This document shows positions 49,312-60,671 of a stretch of DNA of 64,000 nt, piece after piece (positions within the stretch are counted from its first letter, which is position 1; each line of letters opens with the position of its first letter). The stretch is from Symbiodinium natans. Its lineage: Eukaryota > Sar > Dinophyceae > Suessiales > Symbiodiniaceae. The position numbers and the translations under genes are program-made. The notes beneath the pieces are model-generated. The model was not told where the DNA came from and ran no database searches. It saw nothing but the letters and a program-made list of their open reading frames with translations. Where the stretch lies: assembly GCA_905221605.1 (NCBI GenBank), contig CAJNDS010002322.1:183081-247080 (forward strand), written 5' to 3'.

Positions 49312-49921
49312 GTTTGCGAAGGGGGGGGGGCCTCCTGCCAAGCTACGGTTTAGGGTTTGGTTGAGGGTTTTGGGTTTAGGATTTAGGGTTTGGGGTTTGA
49401 CCCTTAAGTTAGGGGTTTAGGGTTTAGGGTTTAGGGTTTAGGGGTTTAGGGTTTGGGGTTTGGGGTTTAGGGTTTCATTCAGGACCCCAGATCTGATCCT
49501 ACAAGCCGTGAGCACTCTAACCTGCGAGCAGCGTTCATGCGAATCCTTGGTAGCCCTGTGGTACCCTTTGTCAAGACCTTTTTTTGGTGGTTCTCTAGAT
49601 GCAGCTCCTTCTGGGGTCCTACACCCTAAGACCTAAACCCCAAACCCTAAGCCCCAGACTCTGAGAACATTGGACCCCCCAAAACGGACACTCATTTAGA
49701 GAACTACACATGGTCAGTCCTCAAAGTTATGGTCCGTTTGTCGCCTAAAAACCGTGACCCCAAAAGGGACCATAACAAGGACCCAGAGTAGGCCCTTGCT
49801 CCCTTTTTTCGGGTCCAGGTTCCCTCATAATCCCCTTTTTCTTCATTCCCAGGGTACTCTTGTGTCTAGCCCTAAACCCTAAACCATAAACCCGAAACTC
49901 TAAACCTGATGATGTTTTAGA

Positions 49922-50006
49922 GAGGTGACCGCATGTGCTCAGGAGCTGCTCAAGGAGTATGGTTTGTCGCCGGACCAGTCGCTGAAGCTCGCCGAGCCCT
50001 TCGGCC
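49922..50006 (+). CDS. Putative exon U (helical)
   Basis: After GATGTTTTAG the frame reads EVTACAQELLKEYGLSPDQ then SLKLAEPFG, a well-formed helical segment, to a GT at 50007 (a later one at 50015 is possible). It would need two carried bases, which exon T does not obviously supply. Confidence 0.5.
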
Positions 50007-50044
50007 GTACTGAAGTGTGCGGAAAATCAAGGGAGTTGAGCCCT

Positions 50045-50500
50045 AAACCCTAAACTCAGGGCTCAGGCCGCCCCCTATGTTGGGGGGCGGCGCTTAAGCT
50101 TTGACCTCGATGGCACAAGCCGACCCAGGTCGTTCGCCCGCCTCCCACAGCATGGAGGTCGGTAGCGCCCACGATGGGCCCGGTACCGGAACACGTTCTT
50201 TTGGAGACCAGTACTGGTCCCTTTTAATAAAGTTATTGGGTACCCCCAGGGCCCCGCCCAGGGGGTCCCGGACCCCCAAGGACCAGGGGGCCTCAGGCCA
50301 GGCCAGGCAGGGTGGGTGCTAAAAAACGGCCCTGGCCACCCTGGCCCTTGTTGGCCTTGACTGGCCTCCCTGGCCCCTCTGAGCCTCTGGCGTCTGGTGA
50401 CCCGCCTCTGACCCTGACTCTACGCCCTTTGTCTCCGACCCACCCCCGAACATCATGAAACTGAATAAGTTTTTAAAAATGAACTGTTGCCTTGAGTTTA
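50045..50500. other. Unique GC-rich stretch
   Basis: Contains degenerate GGCCAGGCCAGG/CCTGGCC repeats (50290-50380). Frames of about 60-70 codons on both strands show no domain. No gene called. Confidence 0.5.
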
Positions 50501-50949
50501 GGCCTAAACCCTAAAAGGAATAGGTTTGGGTGGCTTCGCCGCCTCGGACGGCGTGGGGTGGGAGAAAAGTGTTAGATGGCCCTCCACAATCGGGCCAAAG
50601 CTGCTCTTCGCACCTCACGAAACTTTCGAGCTTGTTCCGAAACCTAACCTTCACAGCACCTACGCCCTATCACAGCAAACCCTAAACCCCAAACCCCAAA
50701 CCCGACACCCCAAACCCTAAACCCTAAACCCTAAACCCTAGGCCCTCAACCCTCAACCCAAACCCAAAAAACTCCCTAAGGTTTCCGAAGTGAGCAGCCC
50801 CGTATCGTGATTCCCAACACAGGATTCAAGAACTTGTGGCGACTGCTTCCACTGCGCGTTCCTTTTAGGCTTGGGTTCGGGGTTTATAGGGTTTAGGGCT
50901 CATAGGGCTTAAGACAAGTGCCTAAGCACAGAAAGGCCATCCCGCGCAG

Positions 50950-51005
50950 ATATCCCGAAGACCTCTTCGGTGATACTCCGCTTCAACGACGAGCAGCGCC
51001 TGAGA
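50950..51005 (+). CDS. Putative exon V
   Basis: Acceptor CATCCCGCGCAG; with one carried base (as exon U would supply) it reads IPKTSSVILRFNDEQRLR. The strand-like SVILRF suggests a folded domain. End uncertain. Confidence 0.4.
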
Positions 51006-51547
51006 CTGCCTTTTTTTAGGGCTTACTTCGGGGTTTCACCTGAGGTTTGTTTCAGGTTCGCTTAGGATCCGAAACCCTAAACCCTAAACCCTAAACCCTA
51101 CACCCCAGACCCTAAACCCTAAACCCGGAAGAAGGGCTTTCGAGCTGTTTTAGCGGCTTCCGGGGTTGCGGTCGGCTTCCGGGTTTTCTTTGTCATAGTT
51201 GGGTATCATTTTACATTTTTAAGCGTGCTTAAACCCAATAAGGAATACAAACTTAAATGTTGAATATTCTCCAAACAATGAACTAGTTTTTGGGCTGCTT
51301 TGATTTTTTCTCTTCGGGCTCGGAGTTCTGGGCAGCCTACGCCCTCTTGTCCACTTCCGCCCGAAACTTAGGCCCTAAACCCGAAACCCTAAACCCCAAA
51401 CCCCAAACCCTGAACCCTAAACCCTAAACCCTCAACCCTAAACCCTAAAATAAGTTGTAGGCCCCAAAGCCGAAGACGCTTCTACGCAAAGCGCCCTGAC
51501 CAGAAGCCTCTCGACTCTACACCTAAGACCCTAAACTCTACACCTAG

Positions 51548-51735
51548 ACCTTGGGAAATTCTCCTTATACTAACGGTTTAGGGTTTAGGGTTTAGGGTTT
51601 AGGGTTTAGGGTTTAGGGTTTAGGGTTCAGGGTTCAGGGTTCAGGGTTTAGGGTTTAGGGTTTAGGGTTTAGGGTTTAGGGGTACTAGAATCCCTAGCAA
51701 GGACTGCTAGTCTAAGGGGGAACACCCAACCTAGA
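51548..51735. mobile_element. Family F1 palindrome, copy 4, interrupted by a TTTAGGG array
   Basis: Left arm remnant TTCTCCTTATACTAAC, then TTTAGGG/TTCAGGG (51573-51680), then the intact right arm GGTACTAGAATCCC ... CTAGTCTAAGGGGGAAC. The array replaces part of the left arm. Confidence 0.75.
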
Positions 51736-52283
51736 CCCTAAGCTGTACACCCAGAACCTGTTGTGAGTCCCAAACCCTCTTCAACCAAGGGATCGGGCAC
51801 CTAAAGGTTGGCAGGACATTTTCGTCCCCTCAGGTTTAGGGTTTAGGGCTTAGGGTTTGGGGCTTAGGGTTTAGGGTTTAGGGTTTAGGGCAGCGTAAGC
51901 CCCCTATCATCACGTCACAAGGCAAGCATAAGTTATTCTGGTTACGTTGTGTTTCGTTTCTTCTCTTGTGATGATGACTGTGATTATTATGTTTATATTC
52001 GTTATATTATGAATATTATGAGTATGATCATTGTGATGGGAGATGTATGTCGAAAGAGGTGCACATACCCTCCCTGCAACATTCTTTGAATTGCCTTGCA
52101 CACCGGAGGGCATCGCGGACTGCGGCGGACGCCCTGAGAGGCACGCGTGCTGAGGGTGTTTACTGGGGTTTGTATAGACCCTAAACACTACACCCTACAC
52201 CCTAAGCCCTCAACCCTAAACCCTATACTATACCCTACAGGCCCGCAGCCCCAAAGCCTAAACCCAGAACCCCAGAATTGAAG

Positions 52284-52345
52284 GTTTTGGTGAAGGCGGC
52301 AATTGCAATAGGTCAGCGAGTGGCAGCTCGATTCGAGGACGTTCT
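52284..52345 (+). CDS. Putative exon W with a canonical donor
   Basis: Acceptor AGAATTGAAG; reads VLVKAAIAIGQRVAARFEDV and ends at CT/GTAAGT, a textbook donor. The TTTAGGG array begins only about 30 bp later, so here the donor is independent of the repeat. Confidence 0.5.
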
Positions 52346-52439
52346 GTAAGTTCTCTACCCGCGTGTGGTTTAGGTTTAGGGTTTAGGGTGTAGGGTGTAG
52401 GGTGTAGGGTTTAGGGTTTAGGGTTTAGGGATAGGGTTC

Positions 52440-52865
52440 CACGACTCCTAGGACAAGGGCCCTCGACGTTATTGTTATGTTTATCATTACATATTATTGC
52501 TCGTCTTTGTTATTGCTATTGTTGTTATTTTAATTGCATTATTGTTCTTATCATTATCGTGATTGGTCACTATGTACATCGAGCGATTATTTATTGAGTG
52601 ACCCAACCTTGTTTGGTTCAAAGTTCAAAGCAAGCCTGCACACGCCTTATGTTCCCACCTCGTTTCCGACTTAACCAGCCGCTCGAGTGTAAATCCATAG
52701 GTAATGAGATTACATAGATGTATGACATCAATGCATTTATGTTACACATATGATTTTACATTATGCTGTCTTATATTATATTGCATCATATTATGTTTAG
52801 CTATATTATACTATAGTATACTATCAACCAAATTTCATAGTTAACTATGTTTGTTATAGTATGGT
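52440..52865. other. AT-rich island
   Basis: Low-GC stretch (TTATTGTT, TATATTAT) with no heptamers or gene. Confidence 0.7.
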
Positions 52866-52866
52866 G

Positions 52867-52898
<32 letters not shown>

Positions 52899-52928
52899 CA
52901 TACATACATACATACATACACAGATACA

Positions 52929-52959
<31 letters not shown>

Positions 52960-53390
52960 GTATATACATATACACATATATACATATATGCATATATACA
53001 TATATACATATATGTACATATATACATGTATACATATATACATATATACATATATACATATATACATATATACATATATACATATATACATGTATACATA
53101 TATACATATATACATATATACATATATACATATATACATATATACATATATACATATATACATATATACATATATACATATATACATATATACATATATA
53201 CATATCTACATATATACATATATACATATATACATATATACATATATACATATATACATATATACATATATACATATATACATATATACATATATACATA
53301 TATACATATACATATATACATATACATATATACATATATACATATATACATATATACATATATACATATATACATATATATATATTACAA
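52866..53390. repeat. CATA, then 8-bp ACATATAT microsatellite
   Basis: 52868-52960 is (CATA)n; 52965-53385 is (ACATATAT)n with few interruptions. Frames of up to 221 codons ([16 protein letters not shown]) on both strands are artefacts. Confidence 0.95.
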
Positions 53391-53499
53391 ACACAAGTTG
53401 TAGAGAAGAGCCCCAGGCCGCGCGGTGTCCGACGGCTACGATCAGATCTTCCATCTTCAGGTCCAGGGGCTTGAGGTTTCAGGTGTTTAGGGGCATAGG

Positions 53500-53605
53500 G
53501 TTTAGGGTTTAGGGTTGAGGGTTGAGGGTTGTTTAGGGTTTAGGGTTTAGGGTTTAGGGTTTAGGGTTTAGGTTTAGGGTTTAGGGTTTAGGGTTTAGGG
53601 TTTTT
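53500..53605. repeat. TTTAGGG array
   Basis: Includes a TTGAGGG pair and one hexamer. Followed by a family D element at 53632-53725. Confidence 0.9.
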
Positions 53606-53631
53606 TGGGCTTAGAGGGGTCAGCCTTGAAC

Positions 53632-53725
53632 AGGAAGCGCCTTATAAGGGACCTTAGGGGTAATGCAGGGGCTACTTAGGTATACAGGACTCCACAAGGT
53701 ATACATAGGGGTTATATAGTGTAAA
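53632..53725. mobile_element. Family D, copy 4
   Basis: GCCTTATAAGGGACCTTAGG ... GGGGCTACTTAGGTATACAG ... AAGGTATACATAGGGGTTAT. Confidence 0.65.
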
Positions 53726-53796
53726 CTCTAAACCCTAAACCCTTAACCCTAAACCCTAAACCCTAAACCCGTAGCCACCCACCGCACCGTCGCTAG

Positions 53797-53826
53797 GTGG
53801 AGCTGCGTGCCAGCCACACCCGCCAG
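53797..53826 (+). CDS. Putative small exon X
   Basis: Acceptor CACCGTCGCTAG; reads VELRASHTRQ to a GT at 53827, or WSCVPATPARSRC in the phase exon W would set. Weak. 53955-54180 is AT-rich, no gene. Confidence 0.25.
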
Positions 53827-54179
53827 GTCGCGCTGCTTCCCACCGTCGCTCGGATTTGTTTCCCTCTTCAAGCCCTAAACCGTAAACCCTAAACCCTGAA
53901 CCCTAAGCCCTAAATCCTAAACCCTAAACCCTAAACCCTAGACCTTAAACCCTAGACCTTAAACCGCTTCCCGGCACTGGCGGGGCTTACAGCCAAAACG
54001 AAACCCCAAACCTCCCGCAACCTCAGCCAGTAGGGCCAGTAGGTCTTCGGCTGTCTTTGCGATTATACAAAGTCTTAAGTCGATTATTATTATTATTCCT
54101 ATTTTTTTTATTATTATTTCTATGATTATTAATATAATCATGTCATTCATCTTGTACATATTATATATATATACCATAT

Positions 54180-54252
54180 ACTAGCAGTCCTTAATCGGGA
54201 TGATAATCGGGTGTACTAAGGACTGTTACTGTAGTATAAGGGGGAACATCAC
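54180..54252. mobile_element. Family F1 palindrome, copy 5
   Basis: CTAGCAGTCCTTAATCGGGA ... AGGACTGTTACTGTAGTATA and AGGGGGAACATC. Confidence 0.65.
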
Positions 54253-54458
54253 AAAGTGTATGCATTGTTTCATGACCCCTGGGCTCTTTGGAATGTCTGC
54301 AAATGGGTTTGGCCGGGCAAGGCCGGGCTGGCAAGCCCACTTTTCAGAGCTTTAGGGTTTAGGGTTCGTGTGGGGTTTAGGGTTTACAGTTGGGGTTTCG
54401 GGTTTAGGGTTGAGACCCTAAACCCTAAAGTGCAATTAGCTTTGGACACCGACCTCAG

Positions 54459-54612
54459 AAGATGTCCAAACAAGTTGTCAGCAAAGAGTGTGGAGGACCA
54501 AAAGACTCCGTTTCCAGACCAGTTCCTCAAAGTCGCAGTCGGCGCCGCATGACGAAGTCCTGCAGAAGCGAGTGCTCTGAAACGACACAGCGTGCTACGA
54601 CCTGTGGTCCGG
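54459..54612 (+). CDS. Putative exon Y, Ser/Arg/Cys-containing
   Basis: Acceptor CACCGACCTCAG, donor GTCCGG/GTAATTC. Frame 0 is open across all 154 nt (KMSKQVVSKECGGPKDSV, then SRPVPQSRSRRRMTKSC and on). Another frame gives RCPNKLSAKSVEDQKTPF then PDQFLKVAVGAA before a stop. I cannot choose between them. Confidence 0.4.
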
Positions 54613-54689
54613 GTAATTCGTTTCCTCATTTTGGAGTCCCTTTCGGTCCCCGCTTTATTCGTCACCAGGATCTATCCCTACACCCGATA

Positions 54690-54968
54690 ACCCCTAAACC
54701 CTAAACCCTAAACCCTAAACCCTAAACCCTAAACCCTAAACCCTAAACCCTAAACCCTAAACCCTAAACCCTAAACCCTAAACCCTAAACCCCGAAGCCG
54801 TAAGTCACTAAGCCCTAAGCCCCAGGCCCTAGGGCCCAGCTCCGACGCCTTAGGCCCCAGACCCCAGACCCCAGACACTAAACCTAACCCTCCCCCCTCT
54901 CCCCTATGATAGGCTCTCGGCCTAACCCTAAACCCCAAACCCTAAACCCTAAACCCTAAACCCTAAAG
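54690..54968. repeat. CCCTAAA arrays
   Basis: Perfect array 54690-54795, degenerate CCCCAGA/CCCTAGG words, then 54925-54966 leading into the RRM exon. Confidence 0.9.
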
Positions 54969-55021
54969 TTGAGAGAGCCGAGGCCTATGTGGCCGACATC
55001 CCCATCGGGTGGAGGGACCAG
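54969..55021 (+). CDS. RRM protein exon 1 (RNP2)
   Basis: Follows CCCTAAAG. With one carried base it reads ERAEAYVADIPIGWRDQ. AYVADI is the RNP2 strand of an RNA recognition motif, and P-x-GWRDQ begins helix 1. A GA donor (CCAG/GAGTCG) ends the exon in phase 0, so that DLYRLHEDHG from the next exon completes helix 1. Dinoflagellates are known to use GA donors. 55040-55590 has no exon I can support. Confidence 0.6.
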
Positions 55022-55589
55022 GAGTCGTCGTTTGCCCTTACATAAACCTATATCCTTTTTGGGAATTCTTCTGTATTCTTGTTTATCTAAAACCCAAGAG
55101 GATATTAAAAGATATTATTTTCATTAAGGTTGTAAGGGGAGTTTAGATCAACCGGGGAGGCTTCTTGGGACAGGTCACACTTCCCCGTACTCGGCTGAAG
55201 AGAATCTGTTTTTTTGGAGCACATCTATATATATATATATATAGCATATGTGTGTATATATATATATATACAAGTATATCTAGTTCCAGCAGCTTTGGCT
55301 CTTTTTTGGCTTGGAGTTTCCAACGTTGGTTGGGGTTTGATGGGTTTGGGTCGCACATAGGGTTTCATGAAGCTTCACGGGGAGGCTATCCTGCGGCAGT
55401 GGGGTCCAGCTTTCAGCTCTATGTCCATATGTACATCATATGGACCCCAAACCCTAAAGTCTTCCGCCGGCTTGATGTCCAAACAATGCGATTCAAGCCG
55501 AATGCTAAACCCGCAGCTACACCCTGCCACGTCCCAACACACAAAACGCCAAGTTTTCTGGGCTACAGTAGGGGCTTAAGTCCCTTTTG

Positions 55590-55678
55590 GGTTTAGGGTT
55601 TAGGGTTTAGGGTTTAGGGTTTAGGGTTTAGGGTTTAGGGTTTAGGGTTTAGGGTTTAGGGTTTAGGGTTTAGGGTTA
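55590..55678. repeat. TTTAGGG array
   Basis: About 12 perfect units, then CTAAACCCTAAG just before the second RRM exon. Confidence 0.95.
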
Positions 55679-55713
55679 CTAAACCCTAAGCCCCAAAACC
55701 CGAAACCTGCCAG

Positions 55714-55796
55714 GACCTCTACCGCCTGCATGAGGACCATGGCTTAGACTCGCGCACCATCGCACCCCGGCGGCCGCGAGTGCTTGCGGGAGTGGG
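55714..55796 (+). CDS. RRM protein exon 2
   Basis: Acceptor AACCTGCCAG; phase 0 reads DLYRLHEDHGLDSRTIAPRR then PRVLAGV. This is RRM helix 1 and strand 2. Donor GTGGG/GTTTAT carries GG, which with the next exon's first G makes the Gly before LCFVRY. Confidence 0.65.
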
Positions 55797-56594
55797 GTTT
55801 ATAGGATTTTGGGGGTTTAGGGTTTAGGGTTTAGGGTTTAGGGTTGAGGGTTGAGGGTTGGGTACCTTCTTGGGTCCTGATGTTAAGGGAATCCTACCAT
55901 TTGGGGGTCTATATCAGGGTTCCTTAATTTCGTAACCCCCAACTCCCTCAGGCCTAAACCCTAAACTCACTAAACCCCCCCCCCCCTTGCAACTTTACTT
56001 CCTATGTTCTGAACTACCCAAATTTACTGCCGACTCAAAATCAAAGAAGGCCCCTATGTTCGAGATCCACGTCCTGGACACTTCTCCAAATTTTTCCCCA
56101 GGTTCTTAGTAGGGAGCAGGGGAGCTAGGTAGCCTACATAATCCCTTAAAGGGTATAGTTTATAGGGGCATATAGGGTACCCCATTCCCTCATTCCCTCA
56201 TTCCCTAAACCCTAAACCCTAAGCCCTAAGCCCTAAACCCTAAACCCTAAACCCTAAACCCTAAACCTAAGAACCAGCAAGTTATGGTCCCTGTTTGAAG
56301 TGGGTGGTTCGGCAAGATGGGGGTTCCTTTCTCGGAGTATTCAGGGTGTAGGGTTTAGGGTTTAGGCGGAGAGAGGTTTAGGGTTTAGGGTTTAGGGTTT
56401 AGGGTTTAGGGTTTAGGGTTTAGGGTTTCGGGTTGCGGGGTTTTGGGTTTCGGGTTTAGAGTTCAGAGTTTCGGGTTTAGGGTCGAGTGTGCGAGGTCCA
56501 TGCGCTTTGCAAAGGGGTGGGACGAGTTGCTGGGGCACGAACCATAAGCACTGCCTGGTTTTCACTCGCGCGGCTCCGGCTTTCTTGGGCCGTT

Positions 56595-56800
56595 GGGACT
56601 GTCTTGCAGCCCTGAACCCTATAAACCCATAAACCCTACAAACCCCACAAACCCTATAAACCCTATAAACCCTATAAACCCTATAAACCCTACAAACCCC
56701 ACAAACCCTATAAACCCTACAAACCCCACAAACCCTATAAACCCTATAAACCCTATAAACCCTATAAACCCTAAACCCTAAACCCTAAACCCTGCAAAAC
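56595..56800. repeat. CCCTATAAA nonamer array
   Basis: Complement of the TTTATAGGG variant at 0.9 kb, with CCCTACAAA and CCCCACAAA variants. A 62-codon INPTNPIN frame is an artefact. Confidence 0.9.
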
Positions 56801-56805
56801 CCTAA

Positions 56806-57880
56806 AACCCTAACCACAGAACACCAACCCCTACAGCCTAAGCCCTCGGCACGAACGGACCTGAGTTCAATTTTTAAACCCTAAACCTTAAACCCTAAAC
56901 CCTAAACCCTAAACCCTAAACCCTAAACCCTAAACCCTAAACCCTAACCCTTCATGAGTTCAATCTTGCCCCCGAGGTCGGGACCAAGTGGCAGGAGTCG
57001 AAGGCCAGCAAGACCAGGCCTTTTGTGGCGCTTTCTTCTTGGGGCGTTAAGGGCTTAAGCCCTAAACCCTAAACCCTAAACCCTAAACCCTAAACCCTAA
57101 ACCCTAAACCCTATGGGGTTTAGAGTTGCTTTCTTCTTGGTGTTTTTCGGGCTTCGCGGGGTGGATCTCCTAAAGCCTCCCCCGTCTCTCGGATTTAGGG
57201 TTTAGGGTTTAGGGTTTAGGGTTTAGGGTTTAGGGTTTAGGGTTTAGGGTTGACAGACAGAGATAGACAGAGGGACATCTGGGGTTTACCAACCCGAGAG
57301 CCTAAACCCTAGACCACAAATAAACATAAACTCCGCAAAAGCGGCCCTAGGAGCAACCCGCCCCCTCCACACGGTTTAGGGTTTAGGGTTTAGGGTTTAG
57401 GGTTTAGGGTCCTGTCTCCACACGTTCTAATCGCTCGTCGTCCTCAAGGGTTTGGGAGTTTTGGGGGGCTTAGGGTTTTTAGGGTTTAGGGTTTAGGGTT
57501 TAGGGTTTAGGGTTTGGCGTAGGCTAGGGTGTACGGCCTGTAGTCCTCAAGGGTTTGGGAGGTTTTGGGGGGCTTAGGGTTTTTAGGGTTTTTAGGGTTT
57601 TGGGTTTAGGGTTTAGGGTTTGGCGTAGGCTAGGGTGTACGGCCTGCAAAGTGCTGTAACCAGAATCTTGCCTAAAGTTGTTTGTTGAAGCACACTTGGG
57701 TCTCCTGCGCAGTTTCAGGTTCAGGGTTTAGGGTTTCGGGTCTAGAGTTTAATTAGGGAGCTTGCTCGGACCCGAAGTAGACCCTTGTTTCCTTTTTTAG
57801 GTGGGGTTGGGGTTCCCTTATAGTCCCCTTAAAACCCAAAAACATCAAACATACCCGGTTTATTCCTAGGTAACTCCTGG
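56806..57880. other. RRM-gene intron: alternating arrays
   Basis: CCCTAAA 56875-56950 and 57058-57115; TTTAGGG 57195-57250, 57374-57412 and 57480-57520; a duplicated 100-bp segment (GGGTTTGGGAG ... TAGGGTGTACGGCCTG) at 57447-57545 and 57550-57640. An open stretch at 56977-57040 (VGTKWQESKASKTRPF) may be a decoy or alternative exon; the RRM reads correctly without it. Confidence 0.7.
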
Positions 57881-57919
57881 GTTTCGTTTCGAAACGCTGT
57901 TCATGCTGTGGTGTTTCAG

Positions 57920-57965
57920 GCTGTGCTTCGTGCGCTACCGGGACGAGAGGGATGTTGATGCAGCC
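57920..57965 (+). CDS. RRM protein exon 3 (RNP1)
   Basis: Acceptor TGGTGTTTCAG; in the phase set by exon 2 it reads GLCFVRYRDERDVDAA. GLCFVRY is the RNP1 strand and RDERDVDAA starts helix 2. A GC donor (GCC/GCTGAA) lets the next exon continue AVRRLNMVSV; reading on instead gives AERIRG. Confidence 0.65.
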
Positions 57966-58329
57966 GCTGAAAGGATTAGGGGGTTGAGGGTTTTGCGTTT
58001 GAGGCTTTAGGCTTGAGGATTTAGAGTTTTTAGTTGTGGGGCTTTTATCGAGTTCGGACCTTAGTTTAGGTTTTTTTTTAAATGTTTTGGGAGCTTTGCA
58101 GGGTTTGAAAATACCGCGAGCTATGTGTCCAAGGCTTATAGGGTTTGTTCAGGTCCGTCGAGGCCGACAGACAGAGCCTCCCTAATTTCAAGCCCCTCAA
58201 CCCTAAACCCTAAACCCGAAACCCTAAACCCTAAACCCCACGCAGAGTCCCAAACCCCAAGCCCCTGGCCCACCTATGCTCTAAACTCCCTCAACTCCCT
58301 CAGCTTTCTGACCTCCGTAAACCCCAAGC

Positions 58330-58690
58330 CTAAACCCTAAACCCTAAACCCTAAACCCTAAACCCTTACCCCTAAACCCTAAACCCTAAACCCTAAACCC
58401 TAAAACCTAAACCCTAAACCCTAAACCCTAAACCCTAAACCCTAAACCCTAAACCCTATCCCTAAACCCTAAACCCTAAGACCCAAGGCTCCTAAAACAA
58501 CCCTTAAGCGTCTCTAAAGCCCCGGAAGCCTAAGTGAGTCCCTTTTCCTTTAAGAGGATCCTATTCAGGAAAATGTTCCTTCATTGGGTTTAAGAGGATC
58601 ATAGTCACCCTAAACCCCAAACCCCAAACCCTAAACCCTAAACCCTAAACCCTAAACCCTAAACCCTAAATCCTAAACCCTATATCCTAA
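58330..58690. repeat. CCCTAAA arrays
   Basis: 58330-58475 and 58605-58690, separated by a unique stretch containing TAAGAGGATCCTATTCAGG and TAAGAGGATCATAGTCA. Confidence 0.9.
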
Positions 58691-58725
58691 AAGGGCCATC
58701 TTAGAAGCCCAATTGAGCCCCCTAG

Positions 58726-58798
58726 GCTGTGCGGCGCCTGAACATGGTCAGCGTGCCTTCCCCGACCGATGGGCGGAAGCGGAAGTTGACGTTCCTGG
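58726..58798 (+). CDS. RRM protein exon 4
   Basis: Acceptor GAGCCCCCTAG; phase 0 reads AVRRLNMVSVPSPTDGRKR then KLTFLG: end of helix 2 and strand 4 of the RRM. It ends at a GC donor (CTGG/GCTAGGG) or stops at TAG 58801. The downstream sequence is a TTTAGGG/TTTCGGG array. Confidence 0.6.
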
Positions 58799-58800
58799 GC

Positions 58801-59010
58801 TAGGGTTTAGGGTTTAGGGTTTAGGGTTTCGGGTTTCGGGTTTAGGGTTTAGGGTTTCGGGTTTAGGGTTTCGGGTTTAGGGTTTAGGGTTGAGGGTTTA
58901 GGGTTTCGGGTTTCGGGTTTAGGATTTAGGGTTTTAGGGTTTTAGGGTTTTAGGTCTTTAGGGGTTTAGGGTTTTAGGTCTTTAGGGGTTTAGGGTTTTA
59001 GGGTTTAGGG
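58801..59010. repeat. TTTAGGG/TTTCGGG array
   Basis: Heptamers with TTTCGGG variants, then GGGTTTTA octamers and a duplicated GGTCTTTAGGGGTTTAGGG. A partial family D element follows at 59020-59080. 59220-59500 is AT-rich with no gene. Confidence 0.9.
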
Positions 59011-59505
59011 ACTAGAGGATCCGGAGGGACCCTTATTCGGGACCTTTGGGGCAATGTAGGGCTTCTTATAGGGAGTCCTGGGTGCCTTTTTCCGCCATTT
59101 TTTAGGGGGTTTCCAGATTCCCCTGTATAGTAACCAGCAAGAAAACATGGGTACCCTAAACCGTAAACCCTAGACCCTAAACCCCACACCCTAAACCGCA
59201 ACCCTGAAAATGGGTACCCCTATTGCAAGATGGTTACTGGGCTACCAAGATGGGGCACTGAGGGCTTTGGGTTTTAAGGCTTTGTTGGTCAGGTTCAGGG
59301 TTTACGCCTTAATTTAGCTACCATAGGAAACAGATAGAAAGCATTATGCAGAGGTACACTCTATATGAATTATGTAGAAGAAATATATATATATATATAT
59401 ACAAATACATATATGAATATGCATATACAAAAACATATATGGCTACTTATCTGTAGAAATCAGGACTGCATCACCTACGGCAATTCTGGATGAATGTAAG
59501 ACTTG

Positions 59506-59660
59506 GGATGTTGCCCCACATACAACAACCCTTAATAGGGATTGTAGTACCCCGAGGATGATCCCTATAAAGGCCTGTTAGTACAAGGGGGGTTTAGGGT
59601 TTAGGGTTTAGGGTTTAGGGTTTAGGGTTTAGGGTTTAGGGTTTAGGGAACATCCCAATG
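59506..59660. mobile_element. Family F1 palindrome, copy 6, with a TTTAGGG array in its terminal G-run
   Basis: GATGTTGCCCCACATACAAC ... CCTGTTAGTACAAGGGG, then TTTAGGG (59588-59648), then the expected end AACATCCCAA. The array sits exactly between AAGGGG and AACATCCC. Confidence 0.8.
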
Positions 59661-59797
59661 TAAGACTGTGAACGGCAACCCAGGTTCAAGATAGCCAAGC
59701 CTGCCTCGTGGCACAGGCAGGCGTCGGAAGCTGGGATGCTGTACGGGGAGGGGTGAGCTGGAAGGGTTTTGAAAGCTTAGGGTTCCCCAGAGGCTTA

Positions 59798-59960
59798 CCC
59801 CTAAACCCTAAACCCTAAACCCTAAACCCTAAACCGTAGACCCTAAACCCTAAACCCTAAACCCTAAACCCTAAACCCTAAACCCTAAACCCTAAACCCT
59901 AAACCCTAAACCCTAAACCCTAAACCCTAAACCCTAAACCCTAAACCCTAAACCCTAACC
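59798..59960. repeat. CCCTAAA array
   Basis: About 22 units with one CCGTAGA variant. 59960-60660 has short TTTAGGG arrays (60075-60130, 60395-60500) and unique DNA with no gene seen. Confidence 0.95.
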
Positions 59961-60671
59961 TTAACTGAGTGTATGGGGAAGGGTTTTGGGACCCCATGGC
60001 CGATGATGGGTTTAGGATTTAGGGCTGAAGGCCGTGCGTCCCAAAGCACTACTTGGGAGGTCGGGGTCTGGGTTTAGGGTTTTGGGTTTAGGGTTTAGGG
60101 TTTAGGGTTTAGGGTTTAGGGTTTAGGGTTTATTGTCTCGGGTTTTGCAAGAGGAACTCCTTATCCAGGCTAATATGCCTTGGGTGAGGTAGAAAGTGGG
60201 GTTGCAACCACTGTCGCACGTCGGTTGTTCGACCCTAGCCAGGCCCTATAACCCGACGCGCCATTGGGTTATAAGTATAAGCCACTACGTTAAGCAGGTT
60301 GCACCTACTGATCCCCCTATCAGTCCCTAAAAACGACTATACAGGGTAATCTACTTCCCTAGTTCCCTACTGAGATCCTGGCTTTAGGGCTATGAGGGTT
60401 TAGGGTTTAGGGTTTAGGGCTATTAGGGTTTAGGGTTAAGGGTTAGGGCTAGTAGGGTTTAGGGTTTAGGGCTATTAGGGTTTAGGGTTTCGGGTTTAGG
60501 GTTTCCCCATTTCCCTCTTGAAATCCTCTGGGTACAAGGAGGGGCCCCCTTACTATACTAACTGTAGTTAAGGGACTGATAACCTAGTTTAGGATCCTTA
60601 GAACCCAATTAAGGGCTCTTATGAGTCTACTTATAAGTAGGGGGCCCCACCCTGTAGGGTTCAGAGCTCAG

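Noticed and set aside
52801-53512. Frames of up to 221 codons rich in Tyr/Ile/His
   Set aside because: They translate a CATA/ACATATAT microsatellite and appear in several frames on both strands.
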